Shown: positions 21,712 to 30,140, counted from the stretch's first letter. The stretch: 37,312 bases of DNA from Candidatus Eisenbergiella merdipullorum (GCA_019118445.1 DWYY01000101.1:1-37312); one strand, 5' to 3'. Numbers and translations: made by a program. The notes: generated by a model from the sequence alone, not told the origin.

Positions 21712-22134
21712 ATGGAATATCGGAAATTTGACAGCACTTATGTGGTCCGGCTCGACCCGGACGAGGAAATCTGCGGACAGCTCCTGGCCCTTGCCGGAAA
21801 AGAAAACATCGCGCTGGCGCAGATCAGCGGCCTGGGCGCGGTGAAGGCCTTTACGGTCGGCGTTTTTGACACGAAAACTAAGGAGTATCACGCCAACTCG
21901 TTTGAAGGCTCCTATGAGATCGTTTCCCTGACCGGGACTCTGACCACACAGGAAGGAAAGCCCTATCTGCACACCCATTTTGCTGCGGGAGACGACAAAG
22001 GGCATGTGGTCGGCGGTCATCTGAATCAGGCAGTCGTCAGCGCTACCGCGGAGATCATCCTGAACCTGATCCCCGGCACGGTAGAACGGAAATTCAGTGA
22101 AAAGATCGGTCTGAACCTTTTTGATTTTCAGTAA
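21712..22134 (+). CDS. PPC-domain (DUF296) protein
   Basis: A 140-residue protein made of one PPC/DUF296 domain. The motifs are SGLGAVKAFTVGVFD, then EIVSLTGTLTTQEGKPYLHTH and GHVVGGHL. In bacteria the domain is found as a stand-alone trimer, sometimes with metal-binding histidines (HTH and GGH here). The role is not known; in plants it is joined to an AT-hook. It lies 36 bases after the HxlR gene, with AGAAAGGA before the ATG, and the nitroreductase gene follows. Confidence 0.85.
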   Translation: MEYRKFDSTYVVRLDPDEEICGQLLALAGKENIALAQISGLGAVKAFTVGVFDTKTKEYHANSFEGSYEIVSLTGTLTTQEGKPYLHTHFAAGDDKGHVVGGHLNQAVVSATAEIILNLIPGTVERKFSEKIGLNLFDFQ

Positions 22135-22177
22135 GAAATTTCTGTCCAGAAAAATTTTTCATGAAAAGGAGGAGCCC

Positions 22178-22687
22178 ATGAACACATCAGAAGTGATCCG
22201 GACAAGAAGGAGCATCCGGAAATATCGGAAAGGGGTCGTGATCCCCAAAGAACACATCGAACAGATGCTGGAAGCTGCCATGATGGCGCCCAGCGCCTGC
22301 AACCGCCGGCCCTGGGAATTTGTTGTCGTCCAGAAGCCGGAGGTGCTGGAACAGATCATGGAAATCCATCCCTACACCCAGATGCTGAAGACCGCCTCCC
22401 TCGCCATCATTGTCTGCGGCAGGCCGGACCTTCAGGAGGGCATCTGCGATGGCTTCTGGCCGCAGGACTGCGGAGCCGCCATTGAAAACCTGCTCCTTCA
22501 GGCCGCAGAGCTCGGCTACGGCACCTGCTGGTGCGGCTGCTACCCCGCCATGAAGCGGGCGGAAGCGCTGCAGAAGCTCCTGGACGTCGCCAGCATCCCG
22601 CTTGCGGTCATAGCGGTAGGCGAGGCGGATGAAGCCCCGGACGCAAGAGGGTTCTATGATGCTTCCCGGGTGAAATGGATTTTGTAA
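22178..22687 (+). CDS. Nitroreductase-family flavoprotein
   Basis: A 169-residue nitroreductase-like enzyme. The start has the usual RTRRSIRKYRKG phosphate-binding segment, MMAPSACNRRPWEFVVV follows, and GTCWCGCYPA in the second half is the typical flavin-contact region. Family members use FMN to reduce nitro compounds or quinones with NAD(P)H. The short length suggests no added iron-sulfur domain. The ATG at 22178 is chosen over an in-frame upstream start because AGGAGG lies right before it. It is the third gene of the HxlR operon, consistent with a redox or xenobiotic response. Confidence 0.88.
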   Translation: MNTSEVIRTRRSIRKYRKGVVIPKEHIEQMLEAAMMAPSACNRRPWEFVVVQKPEVLEQIMEIHPYTQMLKTASLAIIVCGRPDLQEGICDGFWPQDCGAAIENLLLQAAELGYGTCWCGCYPAMKRAEALQKLLDVASIPLAVIAVGEADEAPDARGFYDASRVKWIL

Positions 22688-22704
22688 AGCCGTTTATCCC
22701 ACAT

Positions 22705-23241
22705 TCAGGACAGATGCAGCAGCAAAGGCTCATGCCCGATTTCTTTCAGGATCTTTCCCGTCAGATCATCAAACGCCAGGCGCAGGCTTGTGGTATTGAC
22801 GCAGGGATGGCAGCCGAAATATTCCTGCTTCAGGATCTCTTCATCTATCAGAAGCCGCACCTGTCCTTCATGGTCGTTCATCAGCCCCAGCACGCTGACC
22901 GCCCCGGGACTCAGATCCAGCAGGCGCTCCATATCCTCCGGCGGTGCGAAGGACAGCCTGGAGCTTCCTGCCAGACGGGAAACCTCTCCGGAATGGAACT
23001 TTTTTGCTCCGGGAAGCATCAGCAGATAATATGCCGTTTTCTGATGATCGCACAGGAACAGGTTTTTGCAGATCGCCGCGTTCAGGATGCGGTCCACCTC
23101 CAGGCAGTCTTCCATCGTCCGCATGGGCGCATGGTCCACATATTCATATTCGATATTCAGCCGGTCCAGCAGGTCGTACACGCGGATTTCCCGCTCCTGC
23201 CTGCCGGAAAGAGCTTCCGGCCTTCCCTTCATCAGATGCAT
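22705..23241 (-). CDS. YbaK/ProX-type aminoacyl-tRNA deacylase
   Basis: A 178-residue protein of the YbaK/ProXp family. It has YVDHAPMRTMEDC near residue 35, the lysine in AICKNLFLCDHQK, and the substrate-pocket segments VSVLGLMNDHEGQV and EYFGCHPCVNTTSLRL. Members of the 'prolyl-tRNA synthetase-associated' type remove alanine wrongly joined to tRNA-Pro. The gene starts seven bases after the beta-glucuronidase stop, so the two share a transcript, which is an odd pairing without an obvious reason. The gene after it, on the plus strand, converges. Confidence 0.85.
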   Translation of the reverse strand: MHLMKGRPEALSGRQEREIRVYDLLDRLNIEYEYVDHAPMRTMEDCLEVDRILNAAICKNLFLCDHQKTAYYLLMLPGAKKFHSGEVSRLAGSSRLSFAPPEDMERLLDLSPGAVSVLGLMNDHEGQVRLLIDEEILKQEYFGCHPCVNTTSLRLAFDDLTGKILKEIGHEPLLLHLS

Positions 23242-23247
23242 TTCTGC

Positions 23248-25092
23248 CTACCCCTTCTTGTAGTCCCGCGGGAGGCTTTCCCAGCGCTTTTTGAAATAAT
23301 AAGCAGCCGCCTTTGGCTGGCGCTGTCTGGTAAAAATACCCTTTTTATTTCCGTTCATGCGCATGATTCCCTCGGTTGTCTGAAAGTCCGCGAAATTCCA
23401 AACCAGTTCTCCGGCCACGAAATCGTAGGAATCAAAAACCCGGTGGCACATTTCCAGATATTCCACCTGATACTCCTGGCTCCACATGACGGACGGAAGC
23501 TTGTGTTCTGCGGAACTAGTGTCCGTGCCGTATTCTGTAAAGATCACCGGCTTATTCATCTGTTTGGCCGCCCAACCGTCCATTTCTTCGCGGAACGCCT
23601 CTTCCGCGTCCGAAATCTCATATCCGCCCATGGAATACCAGCCATAATAACGGTTAAGGGAAAGAAAATCGCTGAACTGATAGCATTTACAGGTATCCGG
23701 CCCGGAATTGCCGATCATCGCAAAGGTGCGCGGCCGTTTCTGTGGATCCACCTCTCTGGCTCTGCTGAAAATCTTTTCAAAATAAGGGACGCAAGCGTCA
23801 TCCGTCGTCTCCGGCTCATTAAAAAGACTCCAAGCGATCACGCAGGGATGATTTTTATCACGGCAGATCATGTCTTCCACACACTGAAGATGATGCGCAA
23901 GAAGCTCAGGAATGGTCGGGGCCTGGAAGAAGGAGGTCCTTTTCCCGGTGGACGCCTCCGCGAAATTCATCAGGCTGCGGAACAGGCCGACCGCCGCCAC
24001 CTCATCGATGATCAGGATCCCTTCTCTGTCCGCCATCTGGTAGATTTCCTCGCTGTAAGGATAATGGGAGGTACGGAAGCAGTTTGCCCCGATCCATTTC
24101 ATGCACTCAAAATCCCGCTTCATCACCCCAATGTTAAAGCCCCGTCCGACAATATCGCTGTCCTCATGCTTTCCAAAGCCTTTCAGGTATACTTTTCTGC
24201 CGTTTAACAGAATGTCCCTGCCGCGGACTTCCACAGTGCGGATGCCAATCCGGTCCGAATACTCATCGATCAGCTCCTGTCCGTTCCTGATCTGAATCCG
24301 GATTTCGTAGAGATATCCGTCTCCCACATCCCATTTATGTGCTTCCGGCACGCGGATCATGCCCTCTCTGCCTGAAGCGGATGATACCTGCTTTTTCTCC
24401 GCGTCATACAGATCTACAAACACTTCATGAGCCTCTTGGGGAACGCCTTCCTGTATTCCCGCCGTCTCCACAGAATAATGGATCAGCGCGTCCGCACCGT
24501 CGAATTCAAAGCTTACGGAATAATCCTCCACATGTTCCTTGGGATAGGCGATCAGCTTTACCGGCCGCTGAAGTCCGGAATAATTAAAGAAATCAAAATA
24601 AGGCTTCGACATCTTTTTCCCATTCTTCAGCACCTTTGTGGCCCCGCAGGGAATGCGCGTTTCACTCAGTTCGTTGTTGACCTGCACGACCACCCGATTG
24701 AAAGCATTGTACTGCACTATGTCCGTCACCACCGCAAGAAACGGCAGGAACCCGCCTTCATGGGCAGCAGCCTGCATGCCGTTTACGTATACCTTCGCAC
24801 AGTGTGTCGCGCTTCCGAACCGAATGGCTACTTCCTTTCCCTTCCATTCTCCCGGAACATAAACTTCTGTTTCATACCAGACATCTCCCGTATATTCCCG
24901 GATATCCTTATCCGTATAGAAATCCTGGAAGCTCGCAGGAACAGGAATCATCTCACTGCCGGGCAGGCCATCCTTCCATCCCTTTTCCTCTCCTTCCTGT
25001 TTCCCATCCAGAGAAAATTTCCACATCCCATCCATGCTCACGGCGCGCCGTGTGGCTGAATTTCGGGGATATAGCATCTGACATGTTCTCAT
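23248..25092 (-). CDS. uidA: GH2 beta-glucuronidase, Loop-1 type
   Basis: A 614-residue GH2 enzyme close in layout to E. coli GusA. A jelly-roll domain comes first, then an immunoglobulin-like domain and a TIM barrel from about residue 290. The acid/base E426 is in FNEPE, and the nucleophile E520 is in FTEYGTD. The NxK motif that recognises glucuronate is N582-K583-K584 in GNKKGIFTR, so a galactosidase is ruled out. The loop after DEVAAVG (about 369-397) is as long as Loop 1 in E. coli, a class known to act on drug glucuronides. No signal peptide is seen. ATG 25092 has AAGG upstream; a GTG two codons earlier is the alternative. It has its own promoter after the importer terminator. Confidence 0.92.
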   Translation of the reverse strand: MRTCQMLYPRNSATRRAVSMDGMWKFSLDGKQEGEEKGWKDGLPGSEMIPVPASFQDFYTDKDIREYTGDVWYETEVYVPGEWKGKEVAIRFGSATHCAKVYVNGMQAAAHEGGFLPFLAVVTDIVQYNAFNRVVVQVNNELSETRIPCGATKVLKNGKKMSKPYFDFFNYSGLQRPVKLIAYPKEHVEDYSVSFEFDGADALIHYSVETAGIQEGVPQEAHEVFVDLYDAEKKQVSSASGREGMIRVPEAHKWDVGDGYLYEIRIQIRNGQELIDEYSDRIGIRTVEVRGRDILLNGRKVYLKGFGKHEDSDIVGRGFNIGVMKRDFECMKWIGANCFRTSHYPYSEEIYQMADREGILIIDEVAAVGLFRSLMNFAEASTGKRTSFFQAPTIPELLAHHLQCVEDMICRDKNHPCVIAWSLFNEPETTDDACVPYFEKIFSRAREVDPQKRPRTFAMIGNSGPDTCKCYQFSDFLSLNRYYGWYSMGGYEISDAEEAFREEMDGWAAKQMNKPVIFTEYGTDTSSAEHKLPSVMWSQEYQVEYLEMCHRVFDSYDFVAGELVWNFADFQTTEGIMRMNGNKKGIFTRQRQPKAAAYYFKKRWESLPRDYKKG

Positions 25093-25137
25093 TTTCACAC
25101 CTTACCTTTCTTCATCCTGTCCTATCTACCGTTTTCT

Positions 25138-25146
25138 ATTATATCA
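25138..25146 (-). promoter_or_regulatory. Extended -10 element of beta-glucuronidase gene
   Basis: On the minus strand TGATATAAT (25146-25138) is a perfect extended -10 placed about 46 bases before the start codon. The -35 region falls in the terminator stem of the importer operon and is poor, so an activator may be needed. Confidence 0.55.
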
Positions 25147-25153
25147 CTTTATG

Positions 25154-25193
25154 AAAAAACAGGCTGCCTGGAATCTACTTAAACCAGGCAGCC
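25154..25193 (-). terminator. Intrinsic terminator of importer operon
   Basis: A perfect ten-base stem, GGCTGCCTGG (25162-25171) with CCAGGCAGCC (25184-25193), with a 12-base loop. On the minus strand it is followed by a T-run (complement of 25154-25159). It lies 15 bases after the permease stop and separates the importer from the beta-glucuronidase gene. Confidence 0.92.
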
Positions 25194-25208
25194 CTAAGAA
25201 ACACAATT

Positions 25209-26114
25209 TCAACCCTTTACAGCTCCGATCATAACGCCCTTTACGAAATACTTCTGCACAAAAGGGTAAATGCACAGGACAGGCACCGTCGTCAGAACGA
25301 TCGTGGAATATTTGATCGCTTCCGCGAACTGGTTGACCTGGTCGTTCTCCGCCGCCGCGGAATTCAGCACGTTGGAGTTCGCGATCAGGATCGCCCTCAT
25401 GATATTCTGGATCGGCAGCTTCTCATTATCCTTCAGATAGATGGATGCGTTGAACCAGGAATTCCAGTGCCCTACCCCGTAGTACAGCAGCAATACCGCC
25501 AGCGTCGGCTTGATCAGCGGCGCTACGATACGGAACAGGATCACCAGGTCATTGGCCCCGTCGATATACGCCGACTCCCTCAGCGAATCCGGCAGCCCTT
25601 CGATCGCCGTCTTGCAGATGATCGAATTGTATACGCTCAGCGCTCCCGGCAGGATCAGCGCCCACAGCGAATTGTATAATCCCAGGTCGCGGATGTTCAG
25701 GTAAGCGGGGATCATCCCTCCGGAAAAGAACATCGTGAACAGGATCAGGAACTGCACCACCGGCTTGAACATCATCTTTTTCGACGCCAGGAAATATCCC
25801 GTAAACAGCGTCAGCAGGATGTTGATCGGCAGCGATACCACCAGCACGATCAGGATGTTCCGGTAGCCGGAGAGCAGCAGCGGGTGCGTTAAGGCCAGCC
25901 CGTAGGCCCCCACCGTGAACTCATGCGGCCACAGGAGCAGCCCCGGATGGGAGACCAGATACGTATTGGAGGTAAACGAAGCGCACACCACATACCAGAT
26001 CGGGTACAGGGTCACGACGCACAGCAGGATCAGGATGACTGCATTGATCACGCTGAATATCCTGTCCCCCAGGGATTCTTTTACTTTCACGCTTGTAAGA
26101 TTGTTTTTCTTCAT
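25209..26114 (-). CDS. Sugar ABC importer permease, LplC/YtcP type
   Basis: A 301-residue permease with six membrane segments, starting MKKNNLTSVKVKESLGDRIF. The EAA loop is ESAYIDGANDLVILFRIVAPL, which couples to an ATPase. It ends in VQKYFVKGVMIGAVKG, the invariant end of the LplC/YtcP family, whose studied members import aldouronates or oligogalacturonates. The ATG at 26114 is chosen because GGGAGG lies ten bases before it; a longer reading starts 20 codons earlier inside the neighbour gene. No ATPase gene is in the operon, so a shared MsmX-type ATPase elsewhere probably drives it. Confidence 0.88.
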   Translation of the reverse strand: MKKNNLTSVKVKESLGDRIFSVINAVILILLCVVTLYPIWYVVCASFTSNTYLVSHPGLLLWPHEFTVGAYGLALTHPLLLSGYRNILIVLVVSLPINILLTLFTGYFLASKKMMFKPVVQFLILFTMFFSGGMIPAYLNIRDLGLYNSLWALILPGALSVYNSIICKTAIEGLPDSLRESAYIDGANDLVILFRIVAPLIKPTLAVLLLYYGVGHWNSWFNASIYLKDNEKLPIQNIMRAILIANSNVLNSAAAENDQVNQFAEAIKYSTIVLTTVPVLCIYPFVQKYFVKGVMIGAVKG

Positions 26115-26133
26115 GGCAGTATTTCCTCCCTTT

Positions 26134-27123
26134 TCAGAACAGGCTGGATTCCGTAGCCTTCTTGCTGATCTCATTCGTTATCATGAGGAAGACCACATTC
26201 ACCAGCGTATTGAACAGGCCGATCGCCGTTGACTTGGAATACATGGGCGAACCTCCGCTCGTCGGGAAGGACAGGCGGTAGGTGTAGGTGGAAATGACGT
26301 CCGCCACCTCATAGGTCGTCGCGTTATACAACAGCAGGATCTTCTCATATCCCACGTTCAGGATGTTGCCCATGCGCAGGATGAAGAGGATCATGATTGT
26401 CGGCATCAGGCCGGGCAGCGTGATATGGAGCATCTGCTGGAACCGGTTCGCACCATCCACACGCGCCGCTTCATACTGTTCCTGGTCGATGGCGGACAGC
26501 GCGGCCAGGTAGATGATGGAATCCCACCCGATCTTCTGCCAGATATCCGACACCACATATACCGTCCGGAAATATTTGGGATTGGCCAGATAGTTCTCCG
26601 CCACCCCGCCGAGAGCTGTAGCGATCTGGGCGAACAGACCGTCCTGCATGCAGAACACCTTGATGATACCGCACATAACGACCGTTGAGATGAAGTACGG
26701 CATATAGGTGATCGTCTGCACCGTGCGCTTGAACGCCTTGTTGCGCACCTCGTTGATCAACAGTGCCAGGATGATCGGCGTGGGGAACCCGAACAGGATC
26801 GTCAGGCCGCTGATCAGGAACGTGTTCTTGATCACGCGCGGGAAATAGGGGTCTGTGATAAAGTTGAGGAACCATTTATACCAGGGGTCCGCCCAGGAAG
26901 AACCCGCGATCCCCCTCGTGATCTTATAGTCCTTAAAGGCGATGATCAGGCCGTACATCGGTTTATAACAGAACAGCGCCAGGTAAATGAGCACCGGGAT
27001 GATCATGATGTATTTCCACTTGTTCATGTTCCAGTCTCTTCTGAGCCTCTGGCCGAATCTTCTGAGCCTCTGGCCGAATGTCTTGGTTCCGGTGCCGTTT
27101 ACATTCACAGCATCTGCTTTCAT
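26134..27123 (-). CDS. Sugar ABC importer permease, LplB type
   Basis: A 329-residue permease of the LplB family. Its first membrane helix is KYIMIIPVLIYLALFCYKPMYG, the coupling loop EQYEAARVDGANRFQQMLHITLPGL, and the end is NEISKKATESSLF, typical of the family. Near the N-terminus a seven-residue unit, FGQRLRR, is repeated in tandem because of a 21-base duplication at 27038-27079. GGAGGAAGGAT precedes the ATG. It sits between the binding protein (90 bases upstream, across a stem-loop) and the second permease. Confidence 0.9.
   Translation of the reverse strand: MKADAVNVNGTGTKTFGQRLRRFGQRLRRDWNMNKWKYIMIIPVLIYLALFCYKPMYGLIIAFKDYKITRGIAGSSWADPWYKWFLNFITDPYFPRVIKNTFLISGLTILFGFPTPIILALLINEVRNKAFKRTVQTITYMPYFISTVVMCGIIKVFCMQDGLFAQIATALGGVAENYLANPKYFRTVYVVSDIWQKIGWDSIIYLAALSAIDQEQYEAARVDGANRFQQMLHITLPGLMPTIMILFILRMGNILNVGYEKILLLYNATTYEVADVISTYTYRLSFPTSGGSPMYSKSTAIGLFNTLVNVVFLMITNEISKKATESSLF
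27038..27079. repeat. Perfect 21-base tandem duplication within lplB-like gene
   Basis: Two exact copies of a 21-base unit (27038-27058 and 27059-27079) sit side by side. They encode FGQRLRR twice in the cytoplasmic N-terminus of the LplB-like permease. In-frame and near-perfect, so recent; the copy number may vary between strains. Confidence 0.9.
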
Positions 27124-27156
27124 ATCCTTCCTCCTTTCAAAAAGCCCGTACAGGCA

Positions 27157-27192
27157 GACAGCAGTGGAAGACTCTCGTCTTTCACTGCTGTC
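27157..27192 (-). other. Strong stem-loop between binding protein and permease genes
   Basis: Bases 27157-27172 pair with 27177-27192 in a 16-base stem with one G-T pair and a four-base loop. No T-run follows on the minus strand, so it is not an intrinsic terminator. Such intercistronic stems commonly protect the 3' end of binding-protein mRNA and allow more binding protein than permease to be made. Confidence 0.75.
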
Positions 27193-27212
27193 ATTCAGCC
27201 GATCAGCTTCTG

Positions 27213-28925
27213 TTAACGTGCCACATACCGGTCATAGCAGGCCTGACGGATCTCAAGTATACGGGTTAAGTTGTAGGTTTCCAGATCAGCCAGATACTGT
27301 TCCCATACAGCGTCGTCATCGATATCCTTCGAGCCGTTCAGGAATGCGCCAAAGCTCTCATCCACATAGGTCGTGATGTTCTGTCCAATCTCGTCCATCT
27401 CATCCGACTCCTCCGTGGTATAGGTCGCGCCGACAGGCCATTTCCATCCGCTGGTAACCGCTGCATTCTTCTCTTCATCATCCGGGTAAACATAATACCA
27501 GGTATCGTTTGCTTCAATCGCTTCCGCACTGTTCTTCTCATACAGCAGGTTGGTCGCCTGGATGCAGGAGCTTCCAAAGGTAGCGCCCACATACTTGGTC
27601 ATCGGGTCAACGTCCGGATCATCTTTTACCAGGCTGGTATAAGCCGGGACTCCCTCATCATTGTACTCCCAGGATACGCCTTCGTCCCCGTAGTTCCAAT
27701 ATAAGAATCCCTCGTCGGTATATGCGTAGTTCAGCATCTGCAGGCAGAGCTTCATGGTTTCTTCATCCGCCGTTGTGGTGATAACAGCGGTCTGCGTACC
27801 GATACCGGGGCCTCCGAAGATGCAGGAAAGAGAACCGTCATCCGCGGTCGGGTAAGGAATCCCGATCCAGACCGCTTCTTTTCCGGCTGCCTCACGCTCG
27901 GAATTCCAGTTGCTCAACTGTCCCATAGAGGTCAGGGAAATACCGCACTTATCATTGTGGATCTTATCCTTGATCGTGGTGTCGTCTTCGGTCAGGATAT
28001 CCTGGTCGATCAGGCCTTCCTCCCAAAGCTTGTTCAGCCAGCTGACATATTCCCGCCATTCCGGCTGGGCAGCCGCAAGGCCTACCGTACCGTCCTTCAC
28101 GAACCAGCCGTTGCTTGCGGAAGCATCTGCGGTGCCATATGCTCCGAACGCGCCGGCAATGCCCATTGCCTTAAATCTGATGGAATAAGCCGCATTAAAG
28201 GTTGCGCCATACTTCTCGTTGAACACGCGGATCACGTTTTCAAACTCGGAGATGGTCTTGGGAATCTCCAGGCCGCACTCCTCCAGCCAGTCCTTACGCA
28301 CGACAGGCCCCTGATAGGAGTCGTTCCAGCCGCCGTCCTCACGGAAGAAGCCGAACGCATAATACCGGCCGTCATCCGTCTTCATGGCCCTGTCATAAGC
28401 GGGATTGCTCTGAAGCCATGCATAATAATCAGGCGCATATTCCTGGATATAATCGGTCAGATCCCAGATGATCCCGTCATCCAGATACTGGTTCGCATTG
28501 TTCATCCAATATGTCTGCATGATGTTCGGCAGGCTTGCCGGATCCGCCAGCAGCGTCGTCGTATAGGTGTTGCCGTCAGAGCCCGTCGTCGGGAACGACC
28601 ACTCGATATCCACGCCAAGATGTTCAGCCAGCCCGATATGGAACGGAGATTCGTCCGCGCTTGCGAACTTCTCGTGCGGCAGGATATTATCCTGCGCATA
28701 CCAGGATACTGTAACATCGCTGCTCAAGGGATAGGTAATGCTTCCCGGTTCTGCTGCGGCAGCATCGCCGCCCGCCTCATCTGTTGTTGTACCCGCCGCA
28801 GAGGATGTATCAGATGACGTATCCGCTGAACCTCCAGAGCTGGAACTTTGCTGTGACCCGCATCCTACAATCAGCATTGCAGCCATTGTAATGATACTGG
28901 TTACTTTTAATAATTTCCTTCTCAT
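27213..28925 (-). CDS. Extracellular solute-binding lipoprotein, LplA type
   Basis: A 570-residue binding protein with lipobox LIVGC (cysteine at residue 22) after a signal peptide MRRKLLKVTSIITMAAM, followed by a Ser/Thr/Gly-rich linker. The size (over 500 residues), the tryptophan-rich content and the neighbours fit LplA-type binding proteins of aldouronate or oligogalacturonate importers. AAGGAGG precedes the ATG. It is the first gene of the importer operon and is divergent from the AraC regulator gene. Because beta- and alpha-glucuronidases lie on both sides, glucuronic acid-bearing oligosaccharides or glucuronides are the likely substrates, which is an inference. Confidence 0.9.
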   Translation of the reverse strand: MRRKLLKVTSIITMAAMLIVGCGSQQSSSSGGSADTSSDTSSAAGTTTDEAGGDAAAAEPGSITYPLSSDVTVSWYAQDNILPHEKFASADESPFHIGLAEHLGVDIEWSFPTTGSDGNTYTTTLLADPASLPNIMQTYWMNNANQYLDDGIIWDLTDYIQEYAPDYYAWLQSNPAYDRAMKTDDGRYYAFGFFREDGGWNDSYQGPVVRKDWLEECGLEIPKTISEFENVIRVFNEKYGATFNAAYSIRFKAMGIAGAFGAYGTADASASNGWFVKDGTVGLAAAQPEWREYVSWLNKLWEEGLIDQDILTEDDTTIKDKIHNDKCGISLTSMGQLSNWNSEREAAGKEAVWIGIPYPTADDGSLSCIFGGPGIGTQTAVITTTADEETMKLCLQMLNYAYTDEGFLYWNYGDEGVSWEYNDEGVPAYTSLVKDDPDVDPMTKYVGATFGSSCIQATNLLYEKNSAEAIEANDTWYYVYPDDEEKNAAVTSGWKWPVGATYTTEESDEMDEIGQNITTYVDESFGAFLNGSKDIDDDAVWEQYLADLETYNLTRILEIRQACYDRYVAR

Positions 28926-29149
28926 GTTACCCTCCTTCTAAGCCTAGCGAATTGCATGTACAGCTTTCATCTCTATTCCATTTGATTGGATATATTGCTG
29001 TATATCGCTCTGCTTTTTTATTATTTTTGTTGACATTTACTATAGTACATCATTGGTAAAATCTTTATAATAACATATAAAGCAAAAAAACTTACATATC
29101 CTGCAATCATGTAATATAATATACAAAATACACAGAAGGAGTGGAACTC
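28926..29149. promoter_or_regulatory. Divergent control region with inverted repeat
   Basis: This 224-base AT-rich gap separates the binding protein from the AraC regulator. An inverted repeat GATATA-N6-TATATC lies at 28989-29006, a possible operator. For the plus strand TTACAT (29092-29097), 17 bases and TATAAT (29115-29120) form a plausible promoter of the regulator gene. No clear sigma-A promoter is seen for the importer, which would fit activation by the AraC protein. Confidence 0.45.
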
Positions 29150-29981
29150 ATGAAGATATTTTTTGGCGGATATAACGGTGGAGATGCGGGCAGTTTTCCT
29201 TTCTCCAATCCTGAAAAACGGAACTATCATGTTCTCCATCTTCTGCACGGCAAAGGAGAATACGTGATAGATTCCATTCCATACGCGTTATCTTCCGGCT
29301 TCTGTATTCTGATCTCACCGGAAATTTCATATTCCTATTCCAGCTCTGATCAGTCTTTTTCCGATGACTGGATTTGCTTTCAGCTGGAAAAAGGAGAGGC
29401 TCTCCCGTCCTCCCTGATCTGCAACATGCCGTTTCAGCTCAACGATTTTGATCACTGCGCCCTTCTGATCAAACAGCTTTTATGGGAGAACTCTTCTGTA
29501 CATAATGCCCCCCCCCAATCATTCATCGGGCAATATCAACGCTCTCTTTTACGTGCTCTTAAATCACCTTTCTGCTGCCTGTTATCTGCAGCAAAAAGCA
29601 GAAAAAAGAAGTCCGTATCTGCATAAATTTCAGCTTCTGCGCCTCCAGATAATGAATTCGCTGGATGAGGAGCACACCATCACCGGGCATGCAACACAGC
29701 TATGTATGAGCACTTCTCATTTTCAGCATTTATATTCCCAGTTTTTTGGGATTTCATTTCAGAATGACCTGATACGGATGCGGATCTCACATGCCGAGGC
29801 CCTGCTTCAGAATACATATCTTTCCATGGAACAAATTGCGGAAGCCTGCGGTTATTCCAACAGCACGCATTTCTTCCGGCAATTCAAGCAGATAAAGGGA
29901 GTTTCTCCTGCGAAATGCAGAAAGGCATCCCATTTTCCCAGGGCGGTGGTAAATCAGAGCGCTGCCATTCAGAACGCCTGA
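29150..29981 (+). pseudogene. AraC-family regulator interrupted at a run of nine C
   Basis: The 5' frame encodes an N-terminal cupin-like sensor domain (NYHVLHLLHGKGEYVIDS, then GFCILISPEISYSY), and the 3' frame an AraC DNA-binding domain (ITGHATQLCMSTSHFQHLY and MEQIAEACGYSNSTHFFRQFKQ). Both belong to one protein of about 276 residues. They are one base out of frame, and the break falls on the C9 run at 29508-29516; with eight C the gene would be intact. The ATG at 29150 has AAGGAG eight bases before it. Divergent from the importer operon, it is its likely activator. Explanations are a real mutation, phase variation, or a sequencing error in the run. Confidence 0.8.
29508..29516 (+). repeat. 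C9 homopolymer within AraC gene
   Basis: Nine consecutive C in the middle of the AraC coding region, at the point between its sensor and DNA-binding halves where the reading frame changes. Loss of one C, or gain of two, restores the full gene. This is a typical site for slipped-strand change. Confidence 0.85.
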
Positions 29982-29999
29982 CAAACCGGATGTTTCTTC

Positions 30000-30028
30000 T
30001 TTACAAGATGTCTCTGTTTCTTTATAAT
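30000..30028 (+). promoter_or_regulatory. Strong promoter of RRXRR-like gene
   Basis: TTTACA (30000-30005), a 17-base spacer and consensus TATAAT (30023-30028): five of six and six of six matches. The transcript would start near 30035, leaving a leader of about 105 bases that holds the decayed copy of the gene start. Confidence 0.7.
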
Positions 30029-30043
30029 AAAAATGGAACTGCC

Positions 30044-30089
30044 GGGGAAGACACCCATCAAAAAAAACGCAGCAGTGTGTCCCGCATCC
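30044..30089 (+). repeat. Decayed duplicate of the RRXRR-like gene start
   Basis: Bases 30044-30089 resemble 30128-30173, exactly 84 bases further on. The ribosome-site and start region matches best (GGGGAAGACACCCAT against GGGGAGGACACCCAT), but the start codon is ATC in the first copy. In frame the two copies encode IKKNAAVCPA and MGKNIAVIDA. It looks like a tandem duplication of the 5' end whose first copy has lost its start. Confidence 0.6.
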
Positions 30090-30140
30090 GCGGGCGCAAA
30101 TATATCACAAAAAGCTATCAGACAGGAGGGGAGGACACCC

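Noticed and set aside
22675-24207. A 510-codon plus-strand frame opposite beta-glucuronidase and the deacylase
   Set aside because: It covers catalytic motifs of the minus-strand genes and has no domain of its own.
29031-29062. A consensus TTGACA at 29031-29036 as promoter of the AraC gene
   Set aside because: The nearest -10-like sequence (TAAAAT, 29057-29062) is 20 bases away, too far; the TATAAT at 29115-29120 is a better choice.
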